From the NCBI GenBank assembly GCA_045600905.1, contig JAZRYT010000159.1, positions 1 to 23,699 of the forward strand: a DNA stretch of 23,699 nt. The letters run 5' to 3'. The stretch's first letter is position 1, and each line of letters begins with the position of its first letter. Under the pieces are notes generated by a model. That model searched no databases, was not told the DNA's origin, and worked only from the letters and a program-made list of their open reading frames with translations. This stretch comes from F23-D06 sp045600905. GTDB lineage: Bacteria > Bacteroidota > Bacteroidia > Bacteroidales > WCHB1-69. The translations under genes were made by a program, and so were the position numbers. Shown in pieces: positions 5,740 to 14,032 of this stretch.

Positions 5740-7059
5740 TTAGAATGGTCTGCCGTTGGAAGGATCTGCAACGTAGAGCTCTTTGACTTTATGGCCTCTT
5801 TGAAATAATACGCTGTAATAAAGGGTGCCGTCCGGTTTCCAGCAAGACCATTTGCCGTCACGCAGACGACCTTTGAAGCTACCTTGGAAATGTTTGGTGC
5901 CATTGTCGTAATACTCCATGAATTTTCCTTCCGGAACGTCATTGACGAAGTTCTGTTCTCTGATTTTCTTTTCGTGAACGTTGTAAAATGCCCACTTGCC
6001 CTCCTTTTTATCATTTGCGTATTTTCCGGCATTGAGGATTTTTCCGTTTTGAGCGTATTCTTCCCAATGGCCGGTTCTGAGGTTTTCTTTGTAGTTGCCT
6101 TTGCGGGACATTTTGCCGGTTTCTTCCCAATAATAGCAGTAGGAACCGTTTAATTTGCCGTTCTTATAGTTGATGGCGTATTTCTGCCAGCCGTTTTCAT
6201 ACCAGCCGGTCCAAAGTCCGTGCATCTCGGCATCTTTGAAAGTGCCTCTATCCTGTACTTTGCCGTTTTGATAGTAGGAGACCCACTCGCCGTTTTCCAG
6301 GTCTTTGATAAATGCACCCTGGCGTTGGAGTTTGCCATCTTCATAAAAGGCTTTCCATAGGCCTTCGCGTTTGCCGTCAACGTAGTTGCCTTTTTTCCAG
6401 ACAGCGCCATTGTCATAGAAATAGACCCATTCTCCATCCTGGAGGCCCATTTCGAAATTGCCGGTACTGCCCACTTCGCCGTTTTCGTTATAAAAACTCC
6501 AAATGCCTTGTTGCAGTCCGTGTACGGTATTCCCCTCCATATCTTTCTTGCCGTTTTGCTGCCACCAGCAGGCGTAACCTTCGAGTTCCCCCATCTTGTA
6601 GGTTCCTTCAAAATATTTTTCGCCCGTGTCGTAATATTCTGTGACTGGACCATTTACACTGTCTTGCAGATAGGTGACTTCCTTGAACAACTTTCCGTTC
6701 GGATGATAGAATATCCATTTGCCTTCTCTCTTCCCGTTTACAAATTGGCCTTCAAATTCCAGTTTTCCGGAAATGTACCAACTTTTGAACGGGCCGTTTT
6801 CAGCGTTATATTCTTGATTGAGAGTCCCATCATCGTACCAGGATTTCCATACGCCGACTTTTTGGCCGTTACGATAATCGCCTTCCGTCCATTTGGTGCC
6901 GTTGTAGTGGTAGTAAATCCAATGGCCTTCTTCCACACCGGCTTTTTCCACACCGGCGGACATCAGCTTGTTATTCTTCCAATATGTTTTGACGGTGTCT
7001 TGTGCAGAAACAAAGGAAAACATTAACACACAGCAAATTAAAGCAGATAATTTTTGCAT
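5740..7059 (-). CDS. Secreted YwqK/MORN-like repeat protein (16 repeats)
   Basis: This 439-aa protein has a signal peptide (MQKLSALICCVLMFSFVSAQ, probable cut near residue 20). After it come about 16 repeats of roughly 22-23 residues from residue 44 to near the end, each with a 'G-W--YY-NGK' core, for example EGKWIFYHPNGK, DGEWVYFYDNGA, NGEWVSYYQNGK and DGKWSCWKPDGT. This is the MORN_2/YwqK pattern, often labelled 'toxin-antitoxin YwqK family antitoxin', a label that should not be taken literally for a secreted Bacteroidetes protein. The repeats form a beta-hairpin ladder likely used for binding at the cell surface or periplasm. No T9SS domain or lipobox is seen. It has its own promoter (7082-7089). 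The partner and role are unknown. Confidence 0.85.
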   Translation of the reverse strand: MQKLSALICCVLMFSFVSAQDTVKTYWKNNKLMSAGVEKAGVEEGHWIYYHYNGTKWTEGDYRNGQKVGVWKSWYDDGTLNQEYNAENGPFKSWYISGKLEFEGQFVNGKREGKWIFYHPNGKLFKEVTYLQDSVNGPVTEYYDTGEKYFEGTYKMGELEGYACWWQQNGKKDMEGNTVHGLQQGIWSFYNENGEVGSTGNFEMGLQDGEWVYFYDNGAVWKKGNYVDGKREGLWKAFYEDGKLQRQGAFIKDLENGEWVSYYQNGKVQDRGTFKDAEMHGLWTGWYENGWQKYAINYKNGKLNGSYCYYWEETGKMSRKGNYKENLRTGHWEEYAQNGKILNAGKYANDKKEGKWAFYNVHEKKIREQNFVNDVPEGKFMEYYDNGTKHFQGSFKGRLRDGKWSCWKPDGTLYYSVLFQRGHKVKELYVADPSNGRPF

Positions 7060-7081
7060 ATTCGATTTGGTTTTGAGGTGG

Positions 7082-7089
7082 CAAAAATA
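7082..7089 (-). promoter_or_regulatory. -7 promoter box of the YwqK-like gene
   Basis: TATTTTTG on the minus strand, 22 bases before the ATG at 7059. A weak hairpin (CGAC/GTCG, 7098-7108) with six T on the minus strand abuts it and may weakly terminate the symporter transcript. Confidence 0.45.
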
Positions 7090-7122
7090 ATAAAAAACGA
7101 CATAGTCGGCATTATGAATTTC

Positions 7123-8472
7123 TTAGCTGGCAATGCTGGAAATCATTATGACGATAAGAGCTAAGGGTGCGACATATCGCAAAATGAAATAGTATAATTC
7201 AAAAGCTTTGACTTTGAGTGTTCCGCCATTGGATAATTCGTCGCGGACTTCTGTTTTGGGGAAGAACCAGCCGAGGAAGATGGTCATAGCCAACGCGCCA
7301 ATGGGCATAATATAGGAAGCGGTGACTTTATCGAAGAGGTCGAAAATGGTGTAGCCGAAAATGTGGACGTCACTCATTGGGCCGAAGGAAAGGGTACACA
7401 AGGCTCCCAAATTGAAGACACAGAGGGAGGCGATGATGGAGGCGTTGATGCGTTTCCAATGGAATTCTTCGACTGCAACTGCCACGATGATTTCTAAAAG
7501 GGAGATAGTGGAGGTAAGGGCGGCAATACTGAGCAGTAGGAAGAAAATTATGGCGAACACAGTTCCGCCGGGCATATTGTTAAACACATTAGGCAGCACC
7601 ACATATACGAGTTTCGGTCCGCTGGAAGGGCTCATCCCGAAGGCAAATACGGCAGGGAAAATAACGATTCCCGCCAGTATGGCGACTAATGAGTCACAGC
7701 CGGCAATCCACAAACTGCTACTGAAGAGCTTGTCCTGTTTGCGGATGTAGGATCCGTAAGTCACCATCGCACCCATACCGATGCTGAGGGAGAAGAAGGA
7801 CTGACCGAGTGCGGACAACAGGCAGGAGCCGTCAATCTTGCTGAAGTCGGGTTTGAAGAGGAAGGAAAGTCCCTCGCTTACGCCGTCGCCTAATGTCAGG
7901 GAACGCACGCTCATCAATATCAGCAGAAGGAACAATGCGGGCATAAGCACTTTGGACACTTTTTCGATGCCTTTTTGCACACCGAAAATAATAACGCCGC
8001 CTGTTAGAGACAGGAAAAGAAATTGATATAGCAGGGGCCAAAAAGAATCTTGCGTGAAATCCGTGAACAGCTGTGTCAGGGCTTCCGGCGTTTTCCCTGC
8101 GAGGTTGTTTCCGCAGGCCAATACCAGGTAGTTCAAAGTCCATCCGGCCACCACGCTGTAGAAGGCATATATGAGGAAGGCTCCAATGACACCGAAAATG
8201 CCGATTATCATCCATCCTTTTTTGCCTGAGAGTATTCTGTAGGAGCCGACTGCATTTTGTTGGGCGCGTCGGCCGATGATGAATTCGGTCATCATCAAGG
8301 GTATTCCGATGAGCAGGACGAAAAAGACATAGATTAGCAGAAAAGCACCGCCGCCGTTATTGCCAAGCATATAGGGGAAACGCCAAATGTTGCCCAATCC
8401 CACGGCACCGCCGGCAGCTGCCAAAATCGCACCGATGTTGGATGTGAAACCTCTGTTGTTGTTTGTTGTCAT
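7123..8472 (-). CDS. Sodium-dependent transporter, NSS/SNF family (LeuT-like)
   Basis: This 449-aa inner-membrane symporter has the hallmark first helix SNIGAILAAAGGAVGLGNIW followed by RFPYMLGNNGGGAFL, which holds the unwound TM1 that binds substrate and Na+. It is followed by GIPLMMTEFIIGR and about ten further hydrophobic helices (for example 'SFFSLSIGMGAMVTYGSY' in the TM6-7 region). Family members use Na+ to import amino acids such as tryptophan or leucine, or related amines; the substrate is not predictable here. The frame remains open to 8628, but that extension is a translation of the two REP-like palindromes, so ATG 8472 (MTTNNNRGFTSNIG) is the start. It appears to be a single-gene unit. 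A near -7 box TACGTTTA lies at 8490-8497 (7 of 8 positions). Confidence 0.93.
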   Translation of the reverse strand: MTTNNNRGFTSNIGAILAAAGGAVGLGNIWRFPYMLGNNGGGAFLLIYVFFVLLIGIPLMMTEFIIGRRAQQNAVGSYRILSGKKGWMIIGIFGVIGAFLIYAFYSVVAGWTLNYLVLACGNNLAGKTPEALTQLFTDFTQDSFWPLLYQFLFLSLTGGVIIFGVQKGIEKVSKVLMPALFLLLILMSVRSLTLGDGVSEGLSFLFKPDFSKIDGSCLLSALGQSFFSLSIGMGAMVTYGSYIRKQDKLFSSSLWIAGCDSLVAILAGIVIFPAVFAFGMSPSSGPKLVYVVLPNVFNNMPGGTVFAIIFFLLLSIAALTSTISLLEIIVAVAVEEFHWKRINASIIASLCVFNLGALCTLSFGPMSDVHIFGYTIFDLFDKVTASYIMPIGALAMTIFLGWFFPKTEVRDELSNGGTLKVKAFELYYFILRYVAPLALIVIMISSIAS

Positions 8473-8516
8473 AAGCCGTATTTGAATTATAAACGTACGA
8501 TAATTTTTGAAACTGC

Positions 8517-8544
8517 GTAGAGACGGTGCAGTGCACCGTCTCTG
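8517..8544. repeat. REP-like palindrome, doublet 2, copy C
   Basis: Arms AGAGACGGTGC (8519-8529) and GCACCGTCTCT (8533-8543) with loop AGT. It has the same stem as copies A and B, but a different loop that is shared with copy D. Its flanks (CGT before, GA after) match those of copy A. Confidence 0.85.
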
Positions 8545-8589
8545 AAATGCATCGTTATTTTGTATTGTTATTTTATACCGTTTGTCATC

Positions 8590-8618
8590 GTAGAGACGGT
8601 GCAGTGCACCGTCTCTAC
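8590..8618. repeat. REP-like palindrome, doublet 2, copy D
   Basis: The longest copy, with 13-bp arms GTAGAGACGGTGC (8590-8602) and GCACCGTCTCTAC (8606-8618), loop AGT. It lies 46 bases from copy C, between the symporter start and the TPM gene stop. Like copy B it ends TCTCTAC. Confidence 0.85.
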
Positions 8619-8654
8619 ATTGCACCATTACATTGCGCCGTTTACGGTATTTGA

Positions 8655-9467
8655 TTAAAAACGTCCTCCCGCACCTCCACCGCCGAATCCGCCTCCGCCG
8701 CCGAAGCCTCCAAATCCACCGAAGCCTCCGCCGCTGGAACCGTCAAATCCGCCGAAACCTCCATAACCGCCATATCCGCCGAAAGGTGATGGCCCCATAA
8801 AGATGGTGCGTCCGCTTTGGCCGCCGTTGCCGCCCGTATAGTTTCCGTTACCTCCACTTTTTTTGGAGATATGTATGAGAATCAAAATGGGGACGACGAT
8901 GCATAATATGCTGATTAGGATGAACAGGGGAGAATCTTCTTCTTCCAGGTCGCTGGCGGAGATTTCGCCAGAGGCTAAAGGCAGGATGTAGGCCAATGCC
9001 GAATCAAGGGCAGCTTGGTAACGGCCTTCGCTCAGCTCTGGTATCATCTTCTGTTCGATGATGCGCTTGGCTATGGCGTCGGGAATGGCTCCTTCCAAAT
9101 CGTATCCCACGGAGATATAGACGTCACCGTCCCCTTTGCCCGTGCTGGGCTTGATGAGGATGACCACGCCGTTGCGTTTGTTCTTGGAACGGACTCCCCA
9201 ACGGTCGCCGATTTCGTAGGCGAACTGCGCCGCCGAATAGTCTCCCAAATCGTTGACGGTAACTACGCAAATCACGTTGGAAGTACTATCGTTGAAATCT
9301 ACCAAACGACGTTCCATTGTTGTTATGTCTGCGTAACTCAGCACACCGGCAAAGTCGTTGACTAACCGTGGCGGGTCAGGCACAGCAGGTATCGCATCAG
9401 ATTTGTCTTTCGCAAATCCAATGGATAGGATGCTCATAAACAGCAAATAGAACGCAAGCTTTTTCAT
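8655..9467 (-). CDS. TPM-domain membrane protein with Gly-rich tail
   Basis: This 270-aa protein has a signal peptide (MKKLAFYLLFMSILSIGFA), a TPM domain (about 30-165: LVNDFAGVLSYADITTMERR ... VNDLGDYSAAQFAYEIGDRW ... NGVVILI), a transmembrane helix (about 181-200) and a tail from about 204 to 270 made almost entirely of Gly, Phe and Ser (GGYGGYGGFGG and similar). TPM proteins of the YgcG type are envelope proteins; the plant TLP18.3 homologue acts in photosystem repair and has phosphatase activity, which cannot be assumed here. It follows lemA by 9 bases, the classic LemA-TPM pairing. The low-complexity Gly tail is probably disordered and may mediate assembly. Confidence 0.88.
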   Translation of the reverse strand: MKKLAFYLLFMSILSIGFAKDKSDAIPAVPDPPRLVNDFAGVLSYADITTMERRLVDFNDSTSNVICVVTVNDLGDYSAAQFAYEIGDRWGVRSKNKRNGVVILIKPSTGKGDGDVYISVGYDLEGAIPDAIAKRIIEQKMIPELSEGRYQAALDSALAYILPLASGEISASDLEEEDSPLFILISILCIVVPILILIHISKKSGGNGNYTGGNGGQSGRTIFMGPSPFGGYGGYGGFGGFDGSSGGGFGGFGGFGGGGGFGGGGAGGRF

Positions 9468-9476
9468 TGGAATTTA

Positions 9477-10076
9477 TTAGTCGAAGTTGAAATTGACATC
9501 AGGAGCATTTTCCGCACCGGCAGTTGCTTTGAAGTAACCTTTCTTGTCAAAGTTGAACAGACCGGAAATGATGTTGTTCGGGAATCTGCGGATGTAGGTG
9601 TTGTAATCGCCTACGGTTTCGTTGAAATTGTTGCGTTCTACGGCAATACGGTTTTCCGTGCCTTCCAACTGAGCTTGCAATTCCAAGAAGTTTTGATTGG
9701 CTTTCAACTCGGGATAGCGTTCCACCGTGACCAGCATTTTGCTCAAAGCGGAGCTCAATTCATCTTGAGCGGCTTGGAATTTGGCAATGGCTTCTTCCGT
9801 CAGATTGTTGGCATCTACTTGTACGGAAGTGGCTTTTGAACGGGCGTTTATTACGGATTCCAATGTTCCGCGCTCATAGTCGGCAGCACCTTGAACTGTT
9901 TTCACCAAGTTGGGGATAAGGTCCAAACGGCGTTGATAGGCATTTTCCACATTGGCCCAGGCCTTGCTGCAGGTTTCGTCCTTTTTGACCATATTGTTGT
10001 AAGGTTTGACAAAGATGGCAAGCAGAATCACTACAATAACTACAATGCCGATGAGTGTTTTAGGAATGTTTTTCAT
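9477..10076 (-). CDS. lemA: LemA family protein
   Basis: The 199-aa protein has an N-terminal membrane anchor (about residues 8-25, TLIGIVVIVVILLAIFVKPY) followed by the all-helical LemA domain. Typical elements are YNNMVKKDETCSKAWANVEN, YQRRLDLIPNLVKTVQGAADYE and the C-terminal FNETVGDYNTYIRRFPNNI. The role of LemA is poorly understood; it is anchored with its coiled-coil domain outside the cytoplasm and often neighbours TPM proteins and metalloproteases. Here it lies between waaA (40-base gap) and the TPM gene (9-base gap), suggesting an envelope-maintenance unit. The start at 10076 is fixed by the membrane anchor. Confidence 0.94.
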   Translation of the reverse strand: MKNIPKTLIGIVVIVVILLAIFVKPYNNMVKKDETCSKAWANVENAYQRRLDLIPNLVKTVQGAADYERGTLESVINARSKATSVQVDANNLTEEAIAKFQAAQDELSSALSKMLVTVERYPELKANQNFLELQAQLEGTENRIAVERNNFNETVGDYNTYIRRFPNNIISGLFNFDKKGYFKATAGAENAPDVNFNFD

Positions 10077-10116
10077 AACTTAATTGTTTTAATAGCAGCG
10101 TTGCTTATGATGAATA

Positions 10117-11343
10117 TTAGTTGATATTAATTTTGCGGATAATCTTGTCAACGGCGCCGATATTTTCTTCCACGTATTTTCGGCAGATGTCGCAGGTCTT
10201 TTCGTAGTAGTCCGGTTGTTCGTTGAAAAGGCGCACAATTTCTAACATTTGCGCAGCCGATGTGATGGAGAAGGCGCCCTTACGTTGCACAAGCATCACA
10301 GCCTCGTTGAATTTGCTGTAATGTGGTCCGTAAAACAGAGGAACGCCGAAAACGCCGGCTTCCAAAATGTTGTGCAGCCCGGTTTTAAAGGCACCCCCGA
10401 TATACGATATCGTACTGTATTTGTAAACTTTGCTCAGCACGCCGATGGTGTCCAGGATAAGGATGTCGTAATCGGCAAGGTCCTTGTCCTGCATTTCCGT
10501 GTAACGGATGACTTTGAAGCTGGCGAATGTATTCAGCACTTCCGAGATTCTATTGATTTCGTGCGGGGCCACAATCATCTTGTAGCCTTGTAGTTGGGCA
10601 AACAGTTGGGACAAAAGTTGCTCGTCGGGTTGCCAGGTGCTGCCGGCCACAAGGAGTTTGCGGTCTTGCTTGAACAGTTCGACGAAATCCAAAGTGTAAG
10701 GCTGGGAGGCTATGTTGTAAACCCTGTCAAAGCGCGTGTCACCGCAGATTTCAACATTTTGCACGTCGATGCTTTTGAGCAGTTGGGCAGACTCTTCGTT
10801 TTGAACGAAGAATTCGGATGCCTGACGCAGTTGGGCGGCAAACCATTTTCCAACAGGTTTGAAAAAATACTGTGTCGGGCGGAAAATGGCGCAGACATAG
10901 TAAAACGGCACTTTCCGTTTGTTTAATTCGCAAATGTAGTTGAACCAGTACTCATATTTGACAAAGATGGCCATTTGTGGCTGCACAATGTCCATAAAGT
11001 GCCGGGCATTGCGCATAGAGTCGATAGGCAGGTAGAAAATATAGTCTGAAAGAGGGTCGTTTTTGCGGATTTCGTAGCCGGACGGTGAGAAGAAAGTGGC
11101 CAATACTTTGGTGTTGGGAGATTGTTCCTTGATGCGTTGGATGATGGGTTTGGCCTGTTCGTATTCGCCTAAAGACGCGCTATGTATCCAGACGGGATGG
11201 TCTTCGGGATCAATGGCAGCGGCAAGTTTTTGGAAAATGTCCTTCCTGCCGCATTGCCACAATTTGGCCTTTTCATTAAAAAATGAAGCTATAAAAATAC
11301 CTATGCGGAAAAAGATAATGCCGATGGAGTAGAGTATGCGCAT
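10117..11343 (-). CDS. waaA: 3-deoxy-D-manno-octulosonic acid (Kdo) transferase
   Basis: This 408-aa GT30 enzyme (WaaA/KdtA) adds Kdo from CMP-Kdo to lipid IVA at the cytoplasmic face of the inner membrane. An N-terminal membrane segment (RILYSIGIIFFRIGIFIASFF) is followed by the acceptor-binding motif HSASLGEYEQAKP (GT30 'H-aSlGE'). The C-terminal donor-binding signature is GLHNILEAGVFGVPLFYGPH. Length is typical. It starts 3 bases after the stop of the predicted outer-membrane protein and is followed by lemA, so it is probably the second gene of a four-gene transcript. Whether it adds one or two Kdo residues cannot be read from sequence. Confidence 0.93.
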   Translation of the reverse strand: MRILYSIGIIFFRIGIFIASFFNEKAKLWQCGRKDIFQKLAAAIDPEDHPVWIHSASLGEYEQAKPIIQRIKEQSPNTKVLATFFSPSGYEIRKNDPLSDYIFYLPIDSMRNARHFMDIVQPQMAIFVKYEYWFNYICELNKRKVPFYYVCAIFRPTQYFFKPVGKWFAAQLRQASEFFVQNEESAQLLKSIDVQNVEICGDTRFDRVYNIASQPYTLDFVELFKQDRKLLVAGSTWQPDEQLLSQLFAQLQGYKMIVAPHEINRISEVLNTFASFKVIRYTEMQDKDLADYDILILDTIGVLSKVYKYSTISYIGGAFKTGLHNILEAGVFGVPLFYGPHYSKFNEAVMLVQRKGAFSITSAAQMLEIVRLFNEQPDYYEKTCDICRKYVEENIGAVDKIIRKININ

Positions 11344-11346
11344 TGT

Positions 11347-12150
11347 TTATCGATAATAGAAAGTGGTCACGGTTTTCTTTTCATACAGAGGAATGTTCCA
11401 ACCTATTTTGAGGCCGAGAAGACAGCTGAATTTGCTTTTCATATTGGCAGTATGGCCTTCAGGGAAAACAAAGTTCCGATTAGGTTTGGTCCAAATTTCA
11501 AATACTTCGATACCGCCGTAAAAGTTCAGGATTCTGTTTTTTTGGATAAATAGGTATCCGATGAATTGGTTCAACGCGAAGCCGCTGGAGCGGTGGTCAT
11601 AGAGCTTCAGGTAGTCGCCATCCAGTTGGGGAACCTGGTAATCGTAGTCGTTGATTCTGATTTTGTGTCCGAAGTAGCTGGCACCGAATCGCAGCCAGAT
11701 GCCGGAGTTGCGCCATTTGTTTACGGGTATGACCTTGCCGATGCTAGGACCGAGGCTCCAGTAGCGGCCTTCGAAATAAAGGGTGGCTTCCATACCGTTT
11801 CCGTCAATAACCAGAGGCCTGCCGCCAACGACTCTGACCATATCGCCTAAGAAAGAGGCTGTCCTGTCTTGCAGGTTGGCACCGAACATATAGGTGCCCG
11901 TCAGGTCAAAAGTCCAGTTGTTTTTCGTTTTTGCTGTAAAATTGGCACCCACCGCCAGATTGGGCTTGAAAGTGCTCTTCAAAGTGCCAAATGGGAGCTG
12001 GCCGTCCATACTGACACCCACCCAAAGCATAGTGGCCCCAGTATCCACATAGTTTTTACTGCTATAATCAGTTCTGATGTCGGATTGTGCCTGGGAAAAC
12101 AAAGGGAACAAAAACGCAATTATTAAAATAGGTATCCAAAATTTTTTCAT
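11347..12150 (-). CDS. Predicted outer-membrane beta-barrel protein, unknown function
   Basis: This 267-aa protein has a signal peptide (MKKFWIPILIIAFLFPLFSQ, AQ then S) and a mature chain of alternating aromatic/hydrophobic strands: NLAVGANFTAKTKNNWTFDL, YFEGRYWSLGPSIG, GIWLRFGASYFGHKI, LNFYGGIEVFEIW, and CLLGLKIGWNIPL near the end, closing TTFYYR. That pattern suits a small 8-12-stranded barrel. No named family is recognised. It has its own promoter and ends 3 bases before waaA, so a link to LPS or outer-membrane biogenesis is a reasonable inference but unproven. Confidence 0.75.
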   Translation of the reverse strand: MKKFWIPILIIAFLFPLFSQAQSDIRTDYSSKNYVDTGATMLWVGVSMDGQLPFGTLKSTFKPNLAVGANFTAKTKNNWTFDLTGTYMFGANLQDRTASFLGDMVRVVGGRPLVIDGNGMEATLYFEGRYWSLGPSIGKVIPVNKWRNSGIWLRFGASYFGHKIRINDYDYQVPQLDGDYLKLYDHRSSGFALNQFIGYLFIQKNRILNFYGGIEVFEIWTKPNRNFVFPEGHTANMKSKFSCLLGLKIGWNIPLYEKKTVTTFYYR

Positions 12151-12173
12151 AAGTGGTGAATTTTACAGCGGCG

Positions 12174-12181
12174 CAAAAATA
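12174..12181 (-). promoter_or_regulatory. -7 promoter box of the OMP-waaA-lemA-TPM run
   Basis: TATTTTTG on the minus strand, 23 bases before the ATG at 12150. No clear -33 element is seen. Confidence 0.45.
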
Positions 12182-12217
12182 GAAAGTTTTTTTGAGTTAT
12201 AAGTTGTGGAAATAGAA

Positions 12218-13753
12218 TTATGAGTTGACAGGGAATTTGGCTTTTTTCAAGGCCTTTAAGATAAGATTGTTGACTTCAGGGGAGATTTTCCAATAATAAG
12301 TCGCACTGACTCCGATGAGTAATAGGACGATATTGCGAATGACGGCTTCAACAACAGCGGCGAAAACCGTTTTTATCGGCAGAAGCATACATAAAGGCGT
12401 GATAGTGCTTACCCATACTTGATTGATGGCGAATAAGGCTAAAACAACGACTATAACCTTCAATTGTTCTTTGGAAAAAACAGAAATGTTCAATTTCCAT
12501 TTCACCAAAGCCAATAGGAATAGATAATAGACAAAATAGGAACCGAAGTTTGCCAATGCCGAGCCGTTCATTCCCATAGTCGGTATTAATAGAACGTTCA
12601 GCACAATAGCGGAGATGGTTAACAGCAAGGTGAAGACCAATGACAAATAGTAGTATTTGGAAAAACTTAACGCGCTGCCTCCGATGCTGAATGTGGAATT
12701 GGACAGGCGGGCGAAGCCGAGAATGAGGATGACGCTTTTGCCGGTGGTGTAATCGGCGCCGTTGCGTAAAATCATAAACAGCAAATCCACGTTTATCCAA
12801 ATGAAAAAGAAGATGAACGTGCTGGAAAGTAGCAGATGCAGTGAGACTTTTTTGCAGAGCGATTCTGCCTGTGTCCAGTTTTCATTTTTCACTGCCTCAG
12901 ATAGTTGCGGGTTAGCAATCGCATTCAGCGAGCGGTTGGGAATTTCAACAACGGTGGCTATATAGTTGGCAATGGCGAAAACGCCCGTATAGGTCAAGCC
13001 CATTTTCGCGCTGACGAAGAATGAGCTCAGCAACGGCGTGATGTTGCCGGCAATGGCCGCCAATATCAGAAAAAGCGTGTATAACAGTATATTGCGTATG
13101 AGAGGTTTGGTCAGAAATTTGAAATCCGGTTTCAAGGAGATTTTCTGCAAGGAGAAAAGATAAGCCATATCTATAAGAACGGCAAGCAGATAGGTGATGC
13201 AGAAGCCGACGACCAGGCCGTCCAAGGAAATGACGTGAAAGCCGTATAGCAGATAGATAAGGAGCAGGCCCGCGCGTATGCCCACTTCACGAACCAGTTT
13301 GGGTACCACGATGCGCATCAGCACGTTTGAATTGGCTTCAAACACAGACTGATAGAGCATAAAAAGCGAAAGAGGGATGACAAAGCGGAAATAGTTTACA
13401 AACAGGGGCGATTTCTCGGCGAAGACGTTGATAATGGGATTCTTGAAAATGAGAAACACTAACAAAAACAGCAGGAATCCAACTACGGGTACGATGAGTG
13501 TCCAGAAGAAGAAACCGTGGTTTTTGCCTTCCTCATCTTTGAAATAGGGAAAGAAGCGGACGATGGACGAGCTGGTGCCCAATTGCGCGAAACTGGAGAA
13601 GAGCACGGCGGCATCGATGAGCACGCGGGTAAGGCCAACCTCCTCTGTTGTCAGATAACTGGTGAGGATGAAAAACGTGGTGACAAACCCGATGGCAATG
13701 CCTAAGTAGTTTACCAGTGTTCCTTTAATGCTCTGCCTTATTATTACTCCCAT
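12218..13753 (-). CDS. Polysaccharide flippase, Wzx/MOP superfamily
   Basis: This 511-aa integral membrane protein has about 14 hydrophobic segments spread along its length, opening MGVIIRQSIKGTLVNYLGIA. Recognisable elements are the conserved N-terminal 'TEEVGLTRVLIDAAVLFSSF' region and a duplicated 6-helix architecture typical of MATE/MVF-type lipid-linked oligosaccharide flippases. It probably moves an undecaprenyl-linked glycan (O-antigen, capsule or exopolysaccharide unit) across the inner membrane. It is not in a glycosyltransferase cluster, as the neighbours are an OMP gene and, divergently, a protease. It has its own canonical promoter. The substrate is unknown; the peptidoglycan lipid II flippase MurJ is less likely by sequence feel but not excluded. 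Confidence 0.88.
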   Translation of the reverse strand: MGVIIRQSIKGTLVNYLGIAIGFVTTFFILTSYLTTEEVGLTRVLIDAAVLFSSFAQLGTSSSIVRFFPYFKDEEGKNHGFFFWTLIVPVVGFLLFLLVFLIFKNPIINVFAEKSPLFVNYFRFVIPLSLFMLYQSVFEANSNVLMRIVVPKLVREVGIRAGLLLIYLLYGFHVISLDGLVVGFCITYLLAVLIDMAYLFSLQKISLKPDFKFLTKPLIRNILLYTLFLILAAIAGNITPLLSSFFVSAKMGLTYTGVFAIANYIATVVEIPNRSLNAIANPQLSEAVKNENWTQAESLCKKVSLHLLLSSTFIFFFIWINVDLLFMILRNGADYTTGKSVILILGFARLSNSTFSIGGSALSFSKYYYLSLVFTLLLTISAIVLNVLLIPTMGMNGSALANFGSYFVYYLFLLALVKWKLNISVFSKEQLKVIVVVLALFAINQVWVSTITPLCMLLPIKTVFAAVVEAVIRNIVLLLIGVSATYYWKISPEVNNLILKALKKAKFPVNS

Positions 13754-13771
13754 AAATTATTAAAAAGGCCG

Positions 13772-13803
13772 CAAAAGTACACAAAAAATCGGAGGAAAAC
13801 AAA
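13772..13803 (-). promoter_or_regulatory. Promoter of the flippase gene
   Basis: On the minus strand TTTG (13800-13803) precedes TACTTTTG (13772-13779) by 20 bases, a full Bacteroidetes-type promoter ending 18 bases before the ATG. Confidence 0.6.
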
Positions 13804-14016
13804 GAGGGATTTCAGGGTTGTTCACCTCGCTCTTATTCTCCTTGTAGCTCAGCAAAATCTAACAAGTTGTGGATTTGCTTTCGCTTGATGCGTCAAAACA
13901 AGTTTCATGTAAAATTAACTTGGTATATAAAAATCGTACTTGTATGAATTAAAAATCAATCGGTGTTTTGCAATCATTGGGCAATCATTCATTACCTGAT
14001 AAACACATTAATTTTG
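13804..14016. other. Divergent intergenic region, nothing recognised
   Basis: About 210 bases between the flippase promoter and the LysM gene promoter. There is no RNA gene and no ORF of note. A partial direct repeat, TTGCAATCATTGGGCAATCA, occurs near 13968-13987. Confidence 0.5.
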
Positions 14017-14024
14017 TACATTTG
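14017..14024 (+). promoter_or_regulatory. -7 promoter box of the LysM-protease pair
   Basis: TACATTTG on the plus strand is a TAnnTTTG match only 8 bases before the ATG at 14033. If used, it would give an almost leaderless mRNA. No -33 TTG is visible at the normal distance. Confidence 0.4.
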
Positions 14025-14032
14025 CCGCCCTT

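Noticed and set aside
5676..6032. N-terminal extension of the MBL hydrolase frame
   Set aside because: It overlaps the YwqK-like gene in another frame and has no domain; the family begins at MTIRTFHFN (5675).
6150..6953. Second-frame ORFs of 167 and 71 aa within the YwqK-like gene
   Set aside because: They arise from codon periodicity of the repeats on the same strand, with no sequence meaning of their own.
8473..8628. N-terminal extension of the sodium symporter frame
   Set aside because: The 52 extra codons are a translation of two REP-like palindromes and intergenic DNA; the family starts at MTTNNNRGF (8472).
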